Shown here piece by piece: positions 35,151-47,000 of a stretch of 64,000 bases of DNA. The notes beneath the pieces are model-generated. The model had not been told where the DNA came from, searched no databases, and saw only the letters and a program-made list of their open reading frames with translations. The position numbers and the translations under genes are program-made. The number at the start of each line of letters is the position of its first letter. Positions within the stretch are counted from its first letter, which is position 1. The stretch comes from Peromyscus leucopus (taxonomy: Eukaryota > Chordata > Mammalia > Rodentia > Cricetidae): NCBI RefSeq assembly GCF_004664715.2, contig NC_051070.1, forward strand, positions 44,154,456-44,218,455, written 5' to 3'.

Positions 35151-35214
35151 AGGAGGAAAAGGAAGAAGAGGAGGAGGAAGAGGGCTGAAGAAGATATATT
35201 ATTATTATTGTTAT

Positions 35215-35365
35215 TAAATTTTTTTGAAATAGTGTCTCACTATGTATCCCTGGCTGTCCTGGAACTCACTATGTGGACTAAGCTGACCTTGAACTCAGAG
35301 AGATCTGCTTGCCTTTGCCTCTGGAGTGCTGGGATTAAAGGTGTGTGCCACCACATCTGGCCTAT
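35215..35365 (-). mobile_element. B1 SINE
   Basis: atagtgtctcactatgtatc to gctgggattaaaggtgtg. Confidence 0.88.
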
Positions 35366-36729
35366 TATTTAAGAGGTGATATGAACTATGCTATAGCAGT
35401 TCCAAGTATCAGACAGAAAAGTAGAATTTGTAACTTAGGGGCCTTTTAAATGTATCCATTATGAGCAAAACTAAGTTCAAGTTAGCGTTTTATGAGCATT
35501 TTCCTGTTAAGAGGGGCAGTAAGGGATACAGTGGGAACTCTGACAGAAATGTGTACCACAGGATTATTAATTGTGCTCATATTACAGGCATTAAGTGCTG
35601 TTCGGTCATTGGCTCAAACACATAGATATATAATTCACTTCAATTCCAACCCCAAAAGTGCTCTTTTCTGACAAATGCAGACTAGGCTTTTTAAAAAGAG
35701 AGAGAAAAAAACAAAGGGAAGAAAACCAGTTTGCAACCGTGGTTCACTCTGACAGGAAAGGGTTACATTTATCAGGGAAAGCAAATGAGCCCTTTTCAAG
35801 GTTACCGTGACTGCCTGCTGGAGCCACCTGGAATCCTGCACTCAGAAGAGAGGGCCAAGAGCGGGTGTGAGAAGTGCTGCAGCTGACGGCTGGCCCACAG
35901 GTGTGGGCAGCTCCCTGTGCACTCGCAAGTGCCAAAGTTCAAACTTCATCTGGGACTCTTAAAACCCTCTTTCTCTTTACCAGTGAATGCCACAGTGTCC
36001 TGCTAAGAGTGCAGACCCTTACCACAAACCAACCATCCAATATCCCAAGTATCTGAAGGCATACAATAGCTGACTTGGGGAGTGAGTAATATCCGCACCA
36101 CTTATAGGAACAAAAGCAAGGTGCTGCCTTCTTCCTCGGTAACTTCCATCTCAGGTAAGTTCATGACTCCCCTCCTTCCCCCAGCTGCCACTTTGTATCG
36201 CTTTAGTAACCGACATCAGCGGAGGAGGCACTCGGTGCAAAGGCGTCCAGGATCCACTGTACGAACTAGGCAGAATGGCTCCAGTCCAGAAGTCCAGAAG
36301 CCACCGCTCCCTTCCCCTACCTGGGTCCCAGACCATCAAAGGCTTAATGATGGCAAGTCAATCCAGGCCTCACTGCTTGCTTTAGGAAAGCACCAAGCTG
36401 GAATTTGAGCCTCCCTCCCCCAAATCCAATGTTTTTCCCTTTTTCTTCTTCCCTTCTATTTTTAGCACAGGCCTGGGTGTGTTTAACTTTGTGCTCTGAA
36501 TGTAATGAGAAACAGACATATGCATACCAACTCAGCAGTGCTTATGTGGGGTCCACCATAGCATTTTGTGAGACTATTAGAGGAAATTAGTTCTCAATTA
36601 TATGTAATTGCTATCCAGATCCACTAAGTCACCAAGTCTCTCAGAGTTCTGGATGCCTCAGGATTGTTTTAATCCCTCTGTGTTTAAATCAGTGCAGGAG
36701 GAAAAGATCAAAATTGGAAATAGATGTAC

Positions 36730-36868
36730 CATGTGATACAGCAATGTCACAGATTAAATTAACTTCATCCAGTGGGAACCTCCAAGAGGCGTATTCTTCA
36801 GTGAAGTTTAGGAATCTTGCTTCGTGTTTTTCTATTGGGTACTCTTCCATGTTTGCAAGTACTGGACC
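36730..36868 (-). CDS. Vwa8: VWA8 exon d (139 nt)
   Basis: Acceptor TCTTGTAG|GG, donor CATG|GTACAT. It reads in phase 0: GPVLANMEEYPIEKHEARFL, then NFTEEYASWRFPLDEVNLIC, ending DIAVSH plus one base. That base joins exon e to make a glutamate. The region is outside recognised catalytic domains and appears more variable than exons a and b, with substitutions spread along EYPIEKHE. The donor GTACAT is not strong, but no better in-frame site is nearby. Confidence 0.93.
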
Positions 36869-38510
36869 CTACAAGAGAGGGACAGTCTTAGAGATGTTGG
36901 CGTGCTCACCAAAACAGTTCTTCTAGAACAGAACGCACAGATCAGTATTTACTACCTCAACATACTCCACTTTCTCATACTTGAAACAATAAGAAAACCA
37001 TATACTTCCCTTCATGAGGGCTTTCATGCATACTAGCTCATTAAATTTCTCGCTTGCTTTTGTTTTAATGGAGTATACCATGTGTAAAGCACTATAAGAT
37101 TTCTCATGACTACACTTCTTCCTGAACCAAGAACCAGCTCTGACCTCCAAATAGCAAGACCCAGTGTTGTCCAAACCAGCAGAATAACTTCTAAGTTAAC
37201 AAATCAGGAACTAATATATTTCCATTGTGAAGAAGGCTTGTGAAATCATTTTACTGTAATGTGATGCTGAATATGGGCCTTTTAAATGAAATGTTAAAAG
37301 AAATGTGATATTAAAACAAACCAAAACACCCTCAATTGACTGATAATCACTAGTGCTACTTATGAAAGGTGGAATATTTCATATACAGTTATAATCATTC
37401 AATATAAAGATAAGCAAAGGAACACACTTAATATCGTGACTATCAGTTCTGGGTAGCTAGCTATGACTTCCCGGAAGAACCCTATAGGTACAACTAAACC
37501 TTCAATGACTTGCCTGCCCTATAGTCCTTCATTAATCAAGGTATTTGGACTACATCTTGGTGTCCATGTCCCCTCCTATCTGGATTGTATCCAGGAGACT
37601 GGAGAGTCAAACTGTATCCTTCTCAAAACTTTGAAAAACCACTGCAGGAAGTGACTTAGGCTCTCTGATCACACACTTTGATGACATTTGGGGGGGAGGC
37701 AGAAGAGAGGGGCAGCTCTAACAAGTCTCTGCTCCCTGGAGGGAATAAATAGTAGACTAGGACTCACTCCCTGATTTTCTAAACACTACTTTGGTGGAAG
37801 AAAACATCTTTTTCTGTACCACAACTGTTATTGTGTTAAAATGGCAGAATGTTGTAGTTACAACAGAATCTTTAGTGACCACAAAATCTACCATATATAA
37901 TTTTTGGTCATTTGCAGGCCTGTTGACTGTACTGTCTATGTTGATCTCTGCAGTGGGGATAGCAGCAGATAGGGAGACATCTGTTCTGAAACAGTGAGTC
38001 CAGTGTGCCCCCCAACTTCTCCTCCTGCTGCTTCTTAATGACTTTTTAGGTACCTGACTGCTCAGAGGGGAGCTCTTTATACTTGAAATGCTCAGAATGA
38101 TTTTGATGATAACTAATGACTAGTAACCCTTTCCCTTTCATGGGAAGACAGTATCAACAATGTATGGCTAAAAATAATAATTTAATAATTATTAAAATTA
38201 ATAATAAAATAATTTAATCGTGTTAGCAAACACAAAGTAAAGACAAATATCACAGAGTAACCTTTTAAGGAAAATATACAATATACATGATTGACTCCCT
38301 GAAACACAAGATTGGCTCCTAGACTCTGTTTGGCCAATAGCAATGGCCTACATTAAATTCCTTGCGGGTCAGACTGACCTCTAAGTTGGCACAGAAGCTA
38401 AAGAGCCAAGCACTTGGTAAGTCATTCCTCAGACTCAGGGAGTGTATCTAACAGAATATTTGAAAAGCTTGTAAGATTTAACGTTAAGAGGAAATAATAA
38501 GGATTACAAC
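36869..38510 (-). other. VWA8 intron between exons c and d
   Basis: 1.6 kb, AT-rich, with no SINE or LINE that I can recognise. A short AATAAT/TTAATA stretch occurs near 38170-38220. Confidence 0.85.
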
Positions 38511-38619
38511 CTTTATGTCAATGTGAGACGTTTCAACTGGACACAAGATCTTCTGCGTCCCATTTCCCGCCTGACCAATAATCCAGTATCCCATGAACGT
38601 CTGCTCTGGGAGAGGCAAC
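38511..38619 (-). CDS. Vwa8: VWA8 exon c (109 nt)
   Basis: Acceptor TTTGACAG|GT with a pyrimidine tract, donor AAG|GTTGTA. One base completes the glutamate from exon b, then 36 codons: LPLPEQTFMGYWIIGQAGNG, ending CPVETSHIDIK in phase 0. The donor GTTGTA is weak. A GTAATC donor lies 3 nt further and would add one valine in frame, but the GTTGTA choice gives the IK|G junction known in VWA8. A rodent interspersed repeat begins only about 50 bp upstream of the acceptor (base 38670 on the plus strand). Confidence 0.93.
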
Positions 38620-38669
38620 CTGTCAAAGATAAATTGGAAAAAGTAAGCATTTCCCCCCCATTATCAAGA

Positions 38670-39076
38670 ATCTTAGTTAGGGTTGCTACTGCTGTGATAA
38701 AACTGCATGACCAAAACAAGTTAGGGAGGAAAAAGCTTATTTGGCTTACCCTTCCATATCACTGCTTATCATCGAAAGAAGTCAGGACGGGAACTCAAAT
38801 AGGGAAGAAACTTGGAGTCAGGGGCTGATGCAGAGGCCATGGAGGGTGCTGCTTAACTGGCTTGCTCACCCGCTTTCTTATAGAACCCAGGACCATCAGC
38901 CCAGGGAATGACCCTACCCACAATAGGCTGGATCCTCCCCCATTAGTCACTAGTTAAGAAAATGCCTACAGGCTTGCCTACAACCAGATCTTATCGAGGC
39001 ATTTTCTTAACTGAGGCTTCCTCCTCTCAGATGACTTCAGCTTGAGTCAAGTTGACATAAAACTAGCCAGCACATC
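38670..39076 (+). mobile_element. Rodent interspersed repeat close to exon c acceptor
   Basis: Contains atcttagttagggttgctac at its left end and agttgacataaaactagcca at its right end, a frequent rodent repeat. Its left edge is about 50 bp from exon c. Confidence 0.7.
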
Positions 39077-39689
39077 AAGTAATGGGGGAACACATGTGCC
39101 ATCAATCGCCAGCAGCACATACAAGTTTGAAAAATGCTTTACTTAGAAGTGAGCTGTGCTCCATTTTGTCTAGAATGTAGTCTATAGCATTATGTTTAGA
39201 ATGTACATGAGGATGAAAAAAACACTCAGAAAATAAGACTATCCATTTCACCTTAATAACAATGATAATTGAGGTTAACTTATTTTCCACTGGAATTGAT
39301 AAAATGTGCAGTAACTTTACAAGCAAATTCCTGGTATAGTATGTAGGAAGGCTTAAAAGAAATTGGAACAATTCATTTGACTTTCATTTTCAGTCTGTTC
39401 TTTTACATTTTGAATCAAGTAGCAACCAGGGTATATTAGTATTAGACTCTTGTTGGATGACTGTAAAGAAAAACCCCACTAGCTGTTATTTGGTGATTAA
39501 TATGTAATCTATACAGAGGAATGTTCACGTAAATGCATCACCTGGTGTTGAATATACCCATGTAACCAGTGACCAAAACCCAGGGTCCAGAAGCCCCCTG
39601 GAGACCACATTTCATTGCTACCATGAAGCTACTGCCCTGACGTCTGATAGAATTGTTTCGTATCAGCTTTATTTTGTTGAAAGAGACAC

Positions 39690-39985
39690 AACTTTTTGTT
39701 TTGAGAGAGGATCTTACTGTGTAGCCCAGGTTGGCCTTGAATGGACTCCCTCAGTCTTCCAAGTGCTAATGCTTCAGGCATGTGACACCATACAGCAAGG
39801 TTCTGTTTCTTTTTTGCACACACTATTGTTGTATGGTCCTGGCTGGCCTAGAACACACTATGTAAAACTAGGCTTGCCCCTGGCTTGTGACACTCCTCCT
39901 CCCTGCGTCACCCAAGTGCCGGACTTACAGACACATGCAGAACTACATGACTCACAGACACGCAGTGCTACATCTGGCTTAAGCA
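39690..39985 (-). mobile_element. Two degraded B1-like fragments
   Basis: tttgagagaggatcttactg (39700s) and tgtatggtcctggctggcct (39830s) mark two adjacent reverse fragments. Confidence 0.6.
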
Positions 39986-40499
39986 GTTTTGAAGGAAAGT
40001 GGGTCACATACTAAAGCAAATACGGTAACTATAAAGTCTAAAGCGCCAAGCAAGCCTGAGAATAAAGCCTCCACCCTTTATCCCAAATCTTTAAAAATGG
40101 GGCCAGTGAGCTGTCATTTTCATTTAACCACATTTCTTATTCATGATAGGACACACAACAACAACAACAACAATTCAGAGTTTAAAGTTCTTGATGTGGC
40201 CATAACTCAAAATATGTTTTGAATGAGTATGGGGGTCATTAACAGAGTACATATTTGTACTTACAAGTTATTTGTTTTCAGTAAAGTTGTGGTCGGACAT
40301 GCATGCCTATAAGTAGAACTACATAGTTTTGATTACTCTTTGCACAAGACCAAGGATTAAACATTCTGGTCAAGAATGCTTTTTGTCGCTCTGAAACCTA
40401 AGAGGATGACAGGGACCTTACAGTGAGTGTCTTCTAAGGCATGTGTGTCATACATTTCTTAAAAGGACATATTTGAATAAGTTATCTAAAACATATTTT

Positions 40500-40690
40500 A
40501 TGGGGCTGATATGACTCAGAGGTTAAGAGTTCTAGGTACTCTTACAAAGGACCAAATTTAGATCCACCTTGACTCACAATCACCTCTAACTTTAGTTGTA
40601 GGGCATCCAATGCCCTTTCTGACCTCAATGGCCACTACCTCCCCATAAACATCAATGAAAATATGTAGATAAATCTTAACAAAATAAAAA
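40500..40690 (+). mobile_element. Old B2-type SINE
   Basis: ggggctgatatgactcagag, then gcatccaatgccctttctga. Confidence 0.7.
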
Positions 40691-40764
40691 AATACATTTT
40701 AAGTACCCAGACCATGACCTTGATTGACAGCGGGAGGTGGCTGGGGCCATGATGAATTAGAAGA

Positions 40765-41145
40765 CTATGATGTGTGCTGTGGAACAATCCTTTCTACATA
40801 ATGAATATGTATTACTCTCACTGGTTAATAAAAAGCTGACAGGTCAGTAGCTGGGCAGAAGTTAGGCAGGAAAGCCAAACTGAGAATGATGGGAAGGAGG
40901 ACAGCCAGCCAGCCACTGAGGATGCAAGACATGTAGAAAATGAGGTAACAAGCCATGAACCACGTGGCAAAACATAGCTAAGAAATATGGGTTAATTTAA
41001 ATGTAAGAAGTAATTAGCAAGTAATAAGTCTGAGCCATTGGCCAAGCATTTATAATTAATATAAGCCTCTGGGGGGATAATTTGGAAATAACTGCCAGGT
41101 GTAATTGGGCTTATGGGACAGAAAGCTCCACCTCCAGTTATGGAT
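40765..41145 (+). mobile_element. Cricetid-style interspersed repeat, possibly an LTR
   Basis: Contains attaataaaaagctgac, ccatgaaccacgtggcaaaa and ttataattaatataagcct, a combination I associate with a repeat abundant in hamsters and deer mice. The exact family name is not known to me. Confidence 0.5.
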
Positions 41146-41592
41146 GTATTCTTTTAAATAAAAGTAGTAAAATGTGTTTCTGTGTTAACAGAGCAGATCC
41201 CTTAGAGTGGGATCTTCTTCTCTCCTCTAGTTTAGGGAACAAATTGTATTCTTCAATGTTTCTCCTAAGTTCACTGGTCTCCAAATATAGAAGGAGAAAC
41301 ATAAGGAGACACATTAATTTCTTTCTTAGCACAGTACTGGTGAATGCAAAGAGATCTGGGTTTCATTCTTAGTTCTCTTATTAACCACTTATGAAAAACT
41401 GGAAAAAGGATGCCAGTTAATGTCTCAGTATTAATTGTGTCATTTACAATGAAAGCTTGATTTATAAAGTCTATAAGACTTGGGGCATCTGTAACAATCA
41501 TCAAGTGAGAAGCATCACTGTAGGTTAAGGACTTGCATTGCTCTGGTTCTCTGGAGTGATCGTGATCGATCGGAATAAAGATATCACTACCT

Positions 41593-41742
41593 GCTGGGCG
41601 GTGGTGGTGCATACCTTTAATCCCAGCACTTGGGAGGCAAAGTCAGGAGGATCTCCAGGTTTGAGGCTAGCCTGGTCTACATTGTGAGTTCTAGGACAGC
41701 CAGGGCTACACAGAGACACCCTGTCTCAAAAAAACCAAAAGA
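41593..41742 (+). mobile_element. B1 SINE
   Basis: gctgggcggtggtggtgcat to gacaccctgtctcaaaaa. Confidence 0.92.
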
Positions 41743-41939
41743 GAAAATATGTGTACCTACCAATCAAATGGGTCCCTTGATTAATAGGTACGTTTTTAAA
41801 AAAAATAAATAAATAAAGGGACTCTAAATAATCCCACTTGTTTGAAGCCAATGGTTTCACATCTTGATCTAGTTACAGAGAGAGAACTGCTTAATAAAAA
41901 TAACCATTGATTGATAACTCAGCATAAGAAATGAATCCA

Positions 41940-42025
41940 GGGCTGGGGATATATCTCAGCTGCACAGGCTTGCCTTACATGAGCAAAGCTCTTGGCTTGA
42001 TATTCAGCATTTGAAAAGAAAACTA
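41940..42025 (+). mobile_element. ID-type SINE
   Basis: ggctggggatatatctcagc, a tRNA-derived ID head, followed by an A-rich end. Confidence 0.7.
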
Positions 42026-43681
42026 ATATATTCACTAATAATTTTTATAAATAATATCAGATGCCAATAAGAAAAAAAATCCATCCGTTTGAGACAAGGT
42101 AATTTTTTTAAAATTCCAGTTCCTACTAACAATACCAGGGATGTTCATAACTCTGCTTAGAAGAAGTTGGAAATTCATTCTAAATAACAGTCATGGAACT
42201 CAAGGCTTGCCCAGCTATCTGAAAAAATAGCTCTGATTGGCTGGCAGAGTATGGGATGGGCCTGTGGATATTCCATATAAACTGCATCCAGAACCACACA
42301 ATGACAATATTCTTCTATTGGCAATACTGACTACAGCTGAAGACACATTGGCAGGTATCCTGGGGTTGCACTCACTGACATCATCCCCATTTCCTGCTTG
42401 CTCCTGGACCCTGACAGTAGCTGGTAGACCACAGCCCCTTGTTCAGTTCCCATGAAGGCTCTCAGAAGCTGTGGGGGATAAAAGACCATTTCTAACTTTC
42501 TTCCCTCCAGTAAGTTAGCAGTCAGAGGAGGGAGAAGCTTGAGCTTGGAGTATGAACAAGCTTTGGAATAATCAACAAAATGCTGGATGTGTGGGTGTAC
42601 CCCGGTAAGTAGTTCGCAAAAAGGCCTTCTTTTCCATTACTGAAATGTGGCATCCAACTCTGAGCAGACTTAAGTTTTTATGTTTGATTTGATTGACACA
42701 ATAATGACATTTTCCATGATTTTAAGATTATGTCATGGTGCTGTTGAACTGTTTTAATGTCCTGGTTGGAATGATGTCTGGGCTTGATTTTAGCGGGGAG
42801 GAGCATGAACTCAGGGTCTATAAATAGAATCACTTTTTATTTTCAGTGTCATTCATGAATTTATGTGTTTTAAAACAATGATGTATTTTAGTACTTGTGT
42901 TGTGATGTTTCTTAATCCCTTGTGGAAGCAGTAACAAAGATCTGAGACTAAGAGTTTTGAGTAAGAGAAAGGTGCACATCAAAATTATGACTTGGGTCAA
43001 ATTAGAGGACTTGAGTTATGTCAGAGAAAGGAAAAAGATTTGCTTTTTTAAACACACAGATAATCCATAACATGATGCATCTGGACACCAAAGTTAGGTA
43101 ACAAAGTCTAAAGGACATGTAAGAGCTCTGTCTCAGAAAAACTTCCAAAAAGAGGGGGGCTGGGTTCTTAAAGCACATGTTCTGGCAAATTTCTGCCTTC
43201 TCTGAACCTTTGCCAACACTATTTCTGGAGTCTGAAAGAAAACACATGAAAAAGATTTGGATCTTTCTAGGGCCATTATGCAACTGGGAGTTGTTGACAT
43301 ACCTATTATCAACAATTCCTAAGACATTTCCTTACCACAAGAACTACTAATGTTCATGGAATAAGGGAATCTTGAGAGTAGTTCCACCAACTCAGAAACT
43401 CAACAATTACCACCATCCTTGAGAAGAAAGAGAGAGACTCCAATTTACTGGCCTCAGTCATTCCTATATCTTAAAATCTTTCACAGACCATTCCTGACAA
43501 ACACTCTCTGCTTGGCTCTTCCCCTTTCCTCACAGTCTAGGCTAACGTGTAACTCAGCCCTACTTTGAACTACTTTTTGCTATTCCCTGAACATGTGCAT
43601 TTTAATGCTTCTCCAAGCCATCCATTTCCTCTCTCTAGAATTCCATTCTGCTACCACCTCTTCAGTGAGTTATTCCTCCCT

Positions 43682-43806
43682 CATGGAGATTGGGTCTCAT
43701 GGAGCTAGCTTTAAATTCATTATGGAGCAGAGGATGGCCTTGAACCCTAATCTGACAGCCTCTACTTTTCAGGGATTTCAGGCATGCACCACCACATTCA
43801 GCCTGG
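43682..43806 (-). mobile_element. Diverged B1 SINE
   Basis: gattgggtctcatggagcta and caggcatgcaccaccacatt. Confidence 0.6.
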
Positions 43807-43887
43807 AGATCCTTCTCCTTAAGCTGCAATCCAAATATGATTTGCCTTTGAGTCCCTCCTCATATTTTGTTCTGGGGCAAAAAAAAA

Positions 43888-43931
43888 ATCAATCAATCAA
43901 TCAATCAACCAACAACAACCAATCAATCAAT
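43888..43931. repeat. (AATC)n microsatellite
   Basis: Repeated aatcaatcaatcaatc, with a caacaacc interruption. Confidence 0.9.
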
Positions 43932-44103
43932 TCTTTTGCCCTTCTGGGTTTCCATACAAATTTATACATAAGAACTCTGAAGAGTTTCATAGAGTCTGTA
44001 ATTTTCCAATTTAAGAGTAGAGAGAATACATTTTTAGAAAGAATATATTAGAAATGAATCTATGAAATTTTTTATTTTTTTCCAAATAAAATAAAAAGTC
44101 AGC

Positions 44104-44255
44104 CCAAGGCTGGGTGGGTGGCATATTGCCTATAATCTAGCAGGAGGAGTCTGAGCTAGTTTAGGCTATCTAGAGTCTTAGAGATAAACCTGGGCTATAT
44201 ATAGTAAGGCCCTCTCTTAAACACATACACACACACACACACACTTACATACTTG
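44104..44255 (+). mobile_element. B1/B4-like SINE with (CA) tail
   Basis: aggctgggtgggtggcatat and taaggccctctcttaaacac. Confidence 0.55.
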
Positions 44256-45039
44256 AGTCATATGCTTAACAGAGAAAGCAAGCCCATTTAAATGTATGCT
44301 AGTAGTAACGGGTATTATTATTATTAATTCTCAGTAGTGCCCTCCTTTGCCAAGAACTTCAGACTCTTTTCCTGGCTGCTGGCTCACGAATCGCTGGCAA
44401 GCTTACATGGTTTTGCTAAACACAGTGTGTACGTGAGTGAGCTTGCCTGCTTTCCTCCTCTGTCCCTGAGTCTACATTTAGTTGTTAGTTTCATTTACAA
44501 CGTGTGCCTCTGCCACCCGGAGCCTGACGAGGTCACAGAAACGCAGTCATCTGATTTGTGTGAAGCTGCTATTTTTGGCTAGCACTTCCCAGTACACCTC
44601 CTGCTTTCCAGAATGACCCAGCAGTCTCTCTGCAACTGTCCTGCCTTCCTCCGGCCAAGGCAGATGCTGAGAGCTTGAGCCACAGCCTCTGGCTGTCCTC
44701 CTCCTCGCAGATGCTGCCAGACTACAGTTCTGGATCCCGGCTTTAAACTTCATCCTTTTTCAAGATCCACAGGGGAAAAATGCCTTCTCTTTCTCTGTCA
44801 TCCGCTCTATCAACGACATCTTAGTCGTTTCAAATCCTGTCTTCTTTCCTTCGCTAATCATCTCCAAGGATGCCTGGAGTACAAACTCCAGCCACCTTGA
44901 CTTCCGGGAGTGTAGAAACTTCCTGAATGTCCCCCAGAACAGACTCACAGAGGGAAGACCCTACTGAGAACGAAGGCCATTCACTGCCAATAGCATTTGT
45001 TTCTGATTCAGTAAGCTGATGATTCATTGAGTAGGGTAC

Positions 45040-45810
45040 AGGCTTTATTCAATGAGTAAGAGTTCATTGAGAGTCCACTGATTGGCCACCTCATTCTCTC
45101 ACGATTGTCCTTTCTTTCCCATTGCCACACGCCACAAGGTCCTCTTTCAACAAAGGGATTTCTGCAGCTGCTTCCTAATGGGACTTTGTATGCTCGGGTT
45201 CCCCTCCATCCTGTCTATCATGTTTAGAAAATGAAAAGCACCCTTTTCTCTCATGAATTTACTGCTGCCTCTTCGGCCTCAGCCTCCTCACCCTGCATGC
45301 CACTTCACCTTGCCAATCACGGAGTACTTGTACCTCAAAATACACCCATTTTCCTTAGCTGGGGGCCAGAGAGATGGCCCAGTAGGGGGAAGGTGCTTGC
45401 CGCTAAGCCTGATGATCTGACTTCTGAGTGCCAGGACCCACATGGTTGAAAGAGAGAACCGACTCACCTCAGCAAGCTGTTGCTGACCGCCACACACACT
45501 CTGCAGCAGGTTTGTGAGAAATAAAACCTAATTTAAAACTGAGCCACTTTCTCTGCTTGAACTGTTCTCCCTCCTGCATGTGTCCAAGACCACAGAATAA
45601 CATCGCACGCCTTCAGCTTCCTCCCGGGGCAAATGCCTTTTCCCAGTGACAGCTACAGCACGACACACACCACTTGTTCCTTAACCACTGTCTCGCTTAA
45701 CTGTGACCTACTTGAAGACAACACAGAGTCCTCCTCACCTTTGGAGCTCTTACCCCCATAGAGTGCACCCCACCCCCATCCCTCAGCACTTAGGAAGTAT
45801 CCGTTTAATG
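45040..45810 (+). mobile_element. Possible old L2 segment with a B2/B3 SINE inserted
   Basis: Ends with gacctacttgaagacaacac and a cagcacttaggaagtat stretch that resemble the L2 3' tail. Diverged; a SINE lies at 45360-45535. Confidence 0.45.
45360..45535 (+). mobile_element. B2/B3-type SINE
   Basis: gggggccagagagatggccc and agtgccaggacccacatggt. Confidence 0.75.
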
Positions 45811-46076
45811 AGTTAATAGTTGGTTACATCAAGACTACCAGTATTTTGATCTATTTATTTTCTCTTCTCGGAGGCAAACTGCTATTGGCAAATCTTCCCC
45901 ATTGTGCTTCTGAGTACCTCTTCACACTGCTTTCACTTAGAGGAATCTCAACAAGGATGCAGTCCACTCACAAGCAAATGCAGAAGGGGCTACAACAGGC
46001 TTTGGTGAAGGAGTTTCTACCTGGCCAGGTGACAGACCTCACTTACAAAAGCTTAAGGGATTAAGAATAATTATGT

Positions 46077-46225
46077 GCTGGGCAGCAGTGGCGCACGCCT
46101 TTAATTCCAGCACTTGGGAGGCAGAGCCAGGTGGATCTCTGTGAGTTCAGGCCAGCCTGGTCTACAGAAGGAGATCCAAGACAGGCACCAAAACTACATA
46201 GAGAAACCCTGTCTAGAAAAAACAG
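46077..46225 (+). mobile_element. B1 SINE with 13-bp target-site duplication
   Basis: gctgggcagcagtggcgcac to accctgtctagaaaaaa. AGAATAATTATGT lies at 46064-46076 and again at 46226-46238. Confidence 0.95.
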
Positions 46226-46711
46226 AGAATAATTATGTAGACTACTTAAGTTGCATACATCTCAAAGATTTCTCTGAAGACTGGGCACATTTAACTAATC
46301 TTTTCCCCATTCCAATAAAGGAATTGAAACAGCTACTCATAATACAGCCGCCAATCATAATACAGCAAGAGACTATAAAGCAAAGTCTGTGAAAATATAA
46401 CTGGTTAAAGAGCAGAGAATAAGTGACTGAGTGCTCTGTCATGAATGGGGCCTCTTTATCAACACCTCCCACCCCCCACCCCACCAAGTTCAGTGATTCT
46501 CCAGAAAAAGAGGTGAAAAGAATGTTAGAGTCAAAAGGAAGAGGAGAGCTGTGCAATGCTGTCTTCTGGACATGGCATGGCTACTGTACTCATGCAACTG
46601 CAGCTATGCATACCTGCACAAGATCAAGCCAACCAAAATTCCAGCATGGATGGGGTAGGAGCTCCCAAGGCTCCACCGCATCTGAGGAGCAATTAGCAGT
46701 AGACAGCTGCC

Positions 46712-46742
46712 ACGGGGGGGGGGGGGCCGCGGGGGGGGGGGA
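46712..46742. repeat. G homopolymer pair around CCGC
   Basis: Two runs of G (about 13 and 11) separated by ccgc. Confidence 0.9.
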
Positions 46743-46855
46743 ACCTGTTCTTCTATAGCTGCTAGAGTAGGCTGCCCACACTCCAGTGGGTGGATGCACA
46801 ACATATGGACGACATTGACTGGACTTAATGGGTTATTTAAAAAGAAGAGGGATGG

Positions 46856-47000
46856 CTGGATGTAGTGGTGCACACCTTTAATCCCCGCACTGGAAAAGTA
46901 GAGACAAGGAGATCTCTTGGAGTCTGGAGCCAGCCTGGTCTACATAGTGAGTTTCAGGTCAGCCAGGGCTAAAGAGTGAGATCCTGTCTCATAGAGGTGC
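46856..47000 (+). mobile_element. B1 SINE
   Basis: ctggatgtagtggtgcacac and gagtgagatcctgtctcata. Confidence 0.85.

Larger units (their letters stand above)
33479..36729 (-). other. VWA8 intron between exons d and e
   Basis: 3.3 kb. Holds a possible MER5A-like fragment (34150-34290), a B1 split by a later insertion (34638-35150) and a minus-strand B1 (35215-35365). Bases 33480-34140 and 35370-36729 show no recognisable element. Confidence 0.85.

Noticed and set aside
43593..44051. 152-codon plus-strand open frame
   Set aside because: Overlaps a reverse B1 remnant and an (AATC)n tract; no known protein motif.
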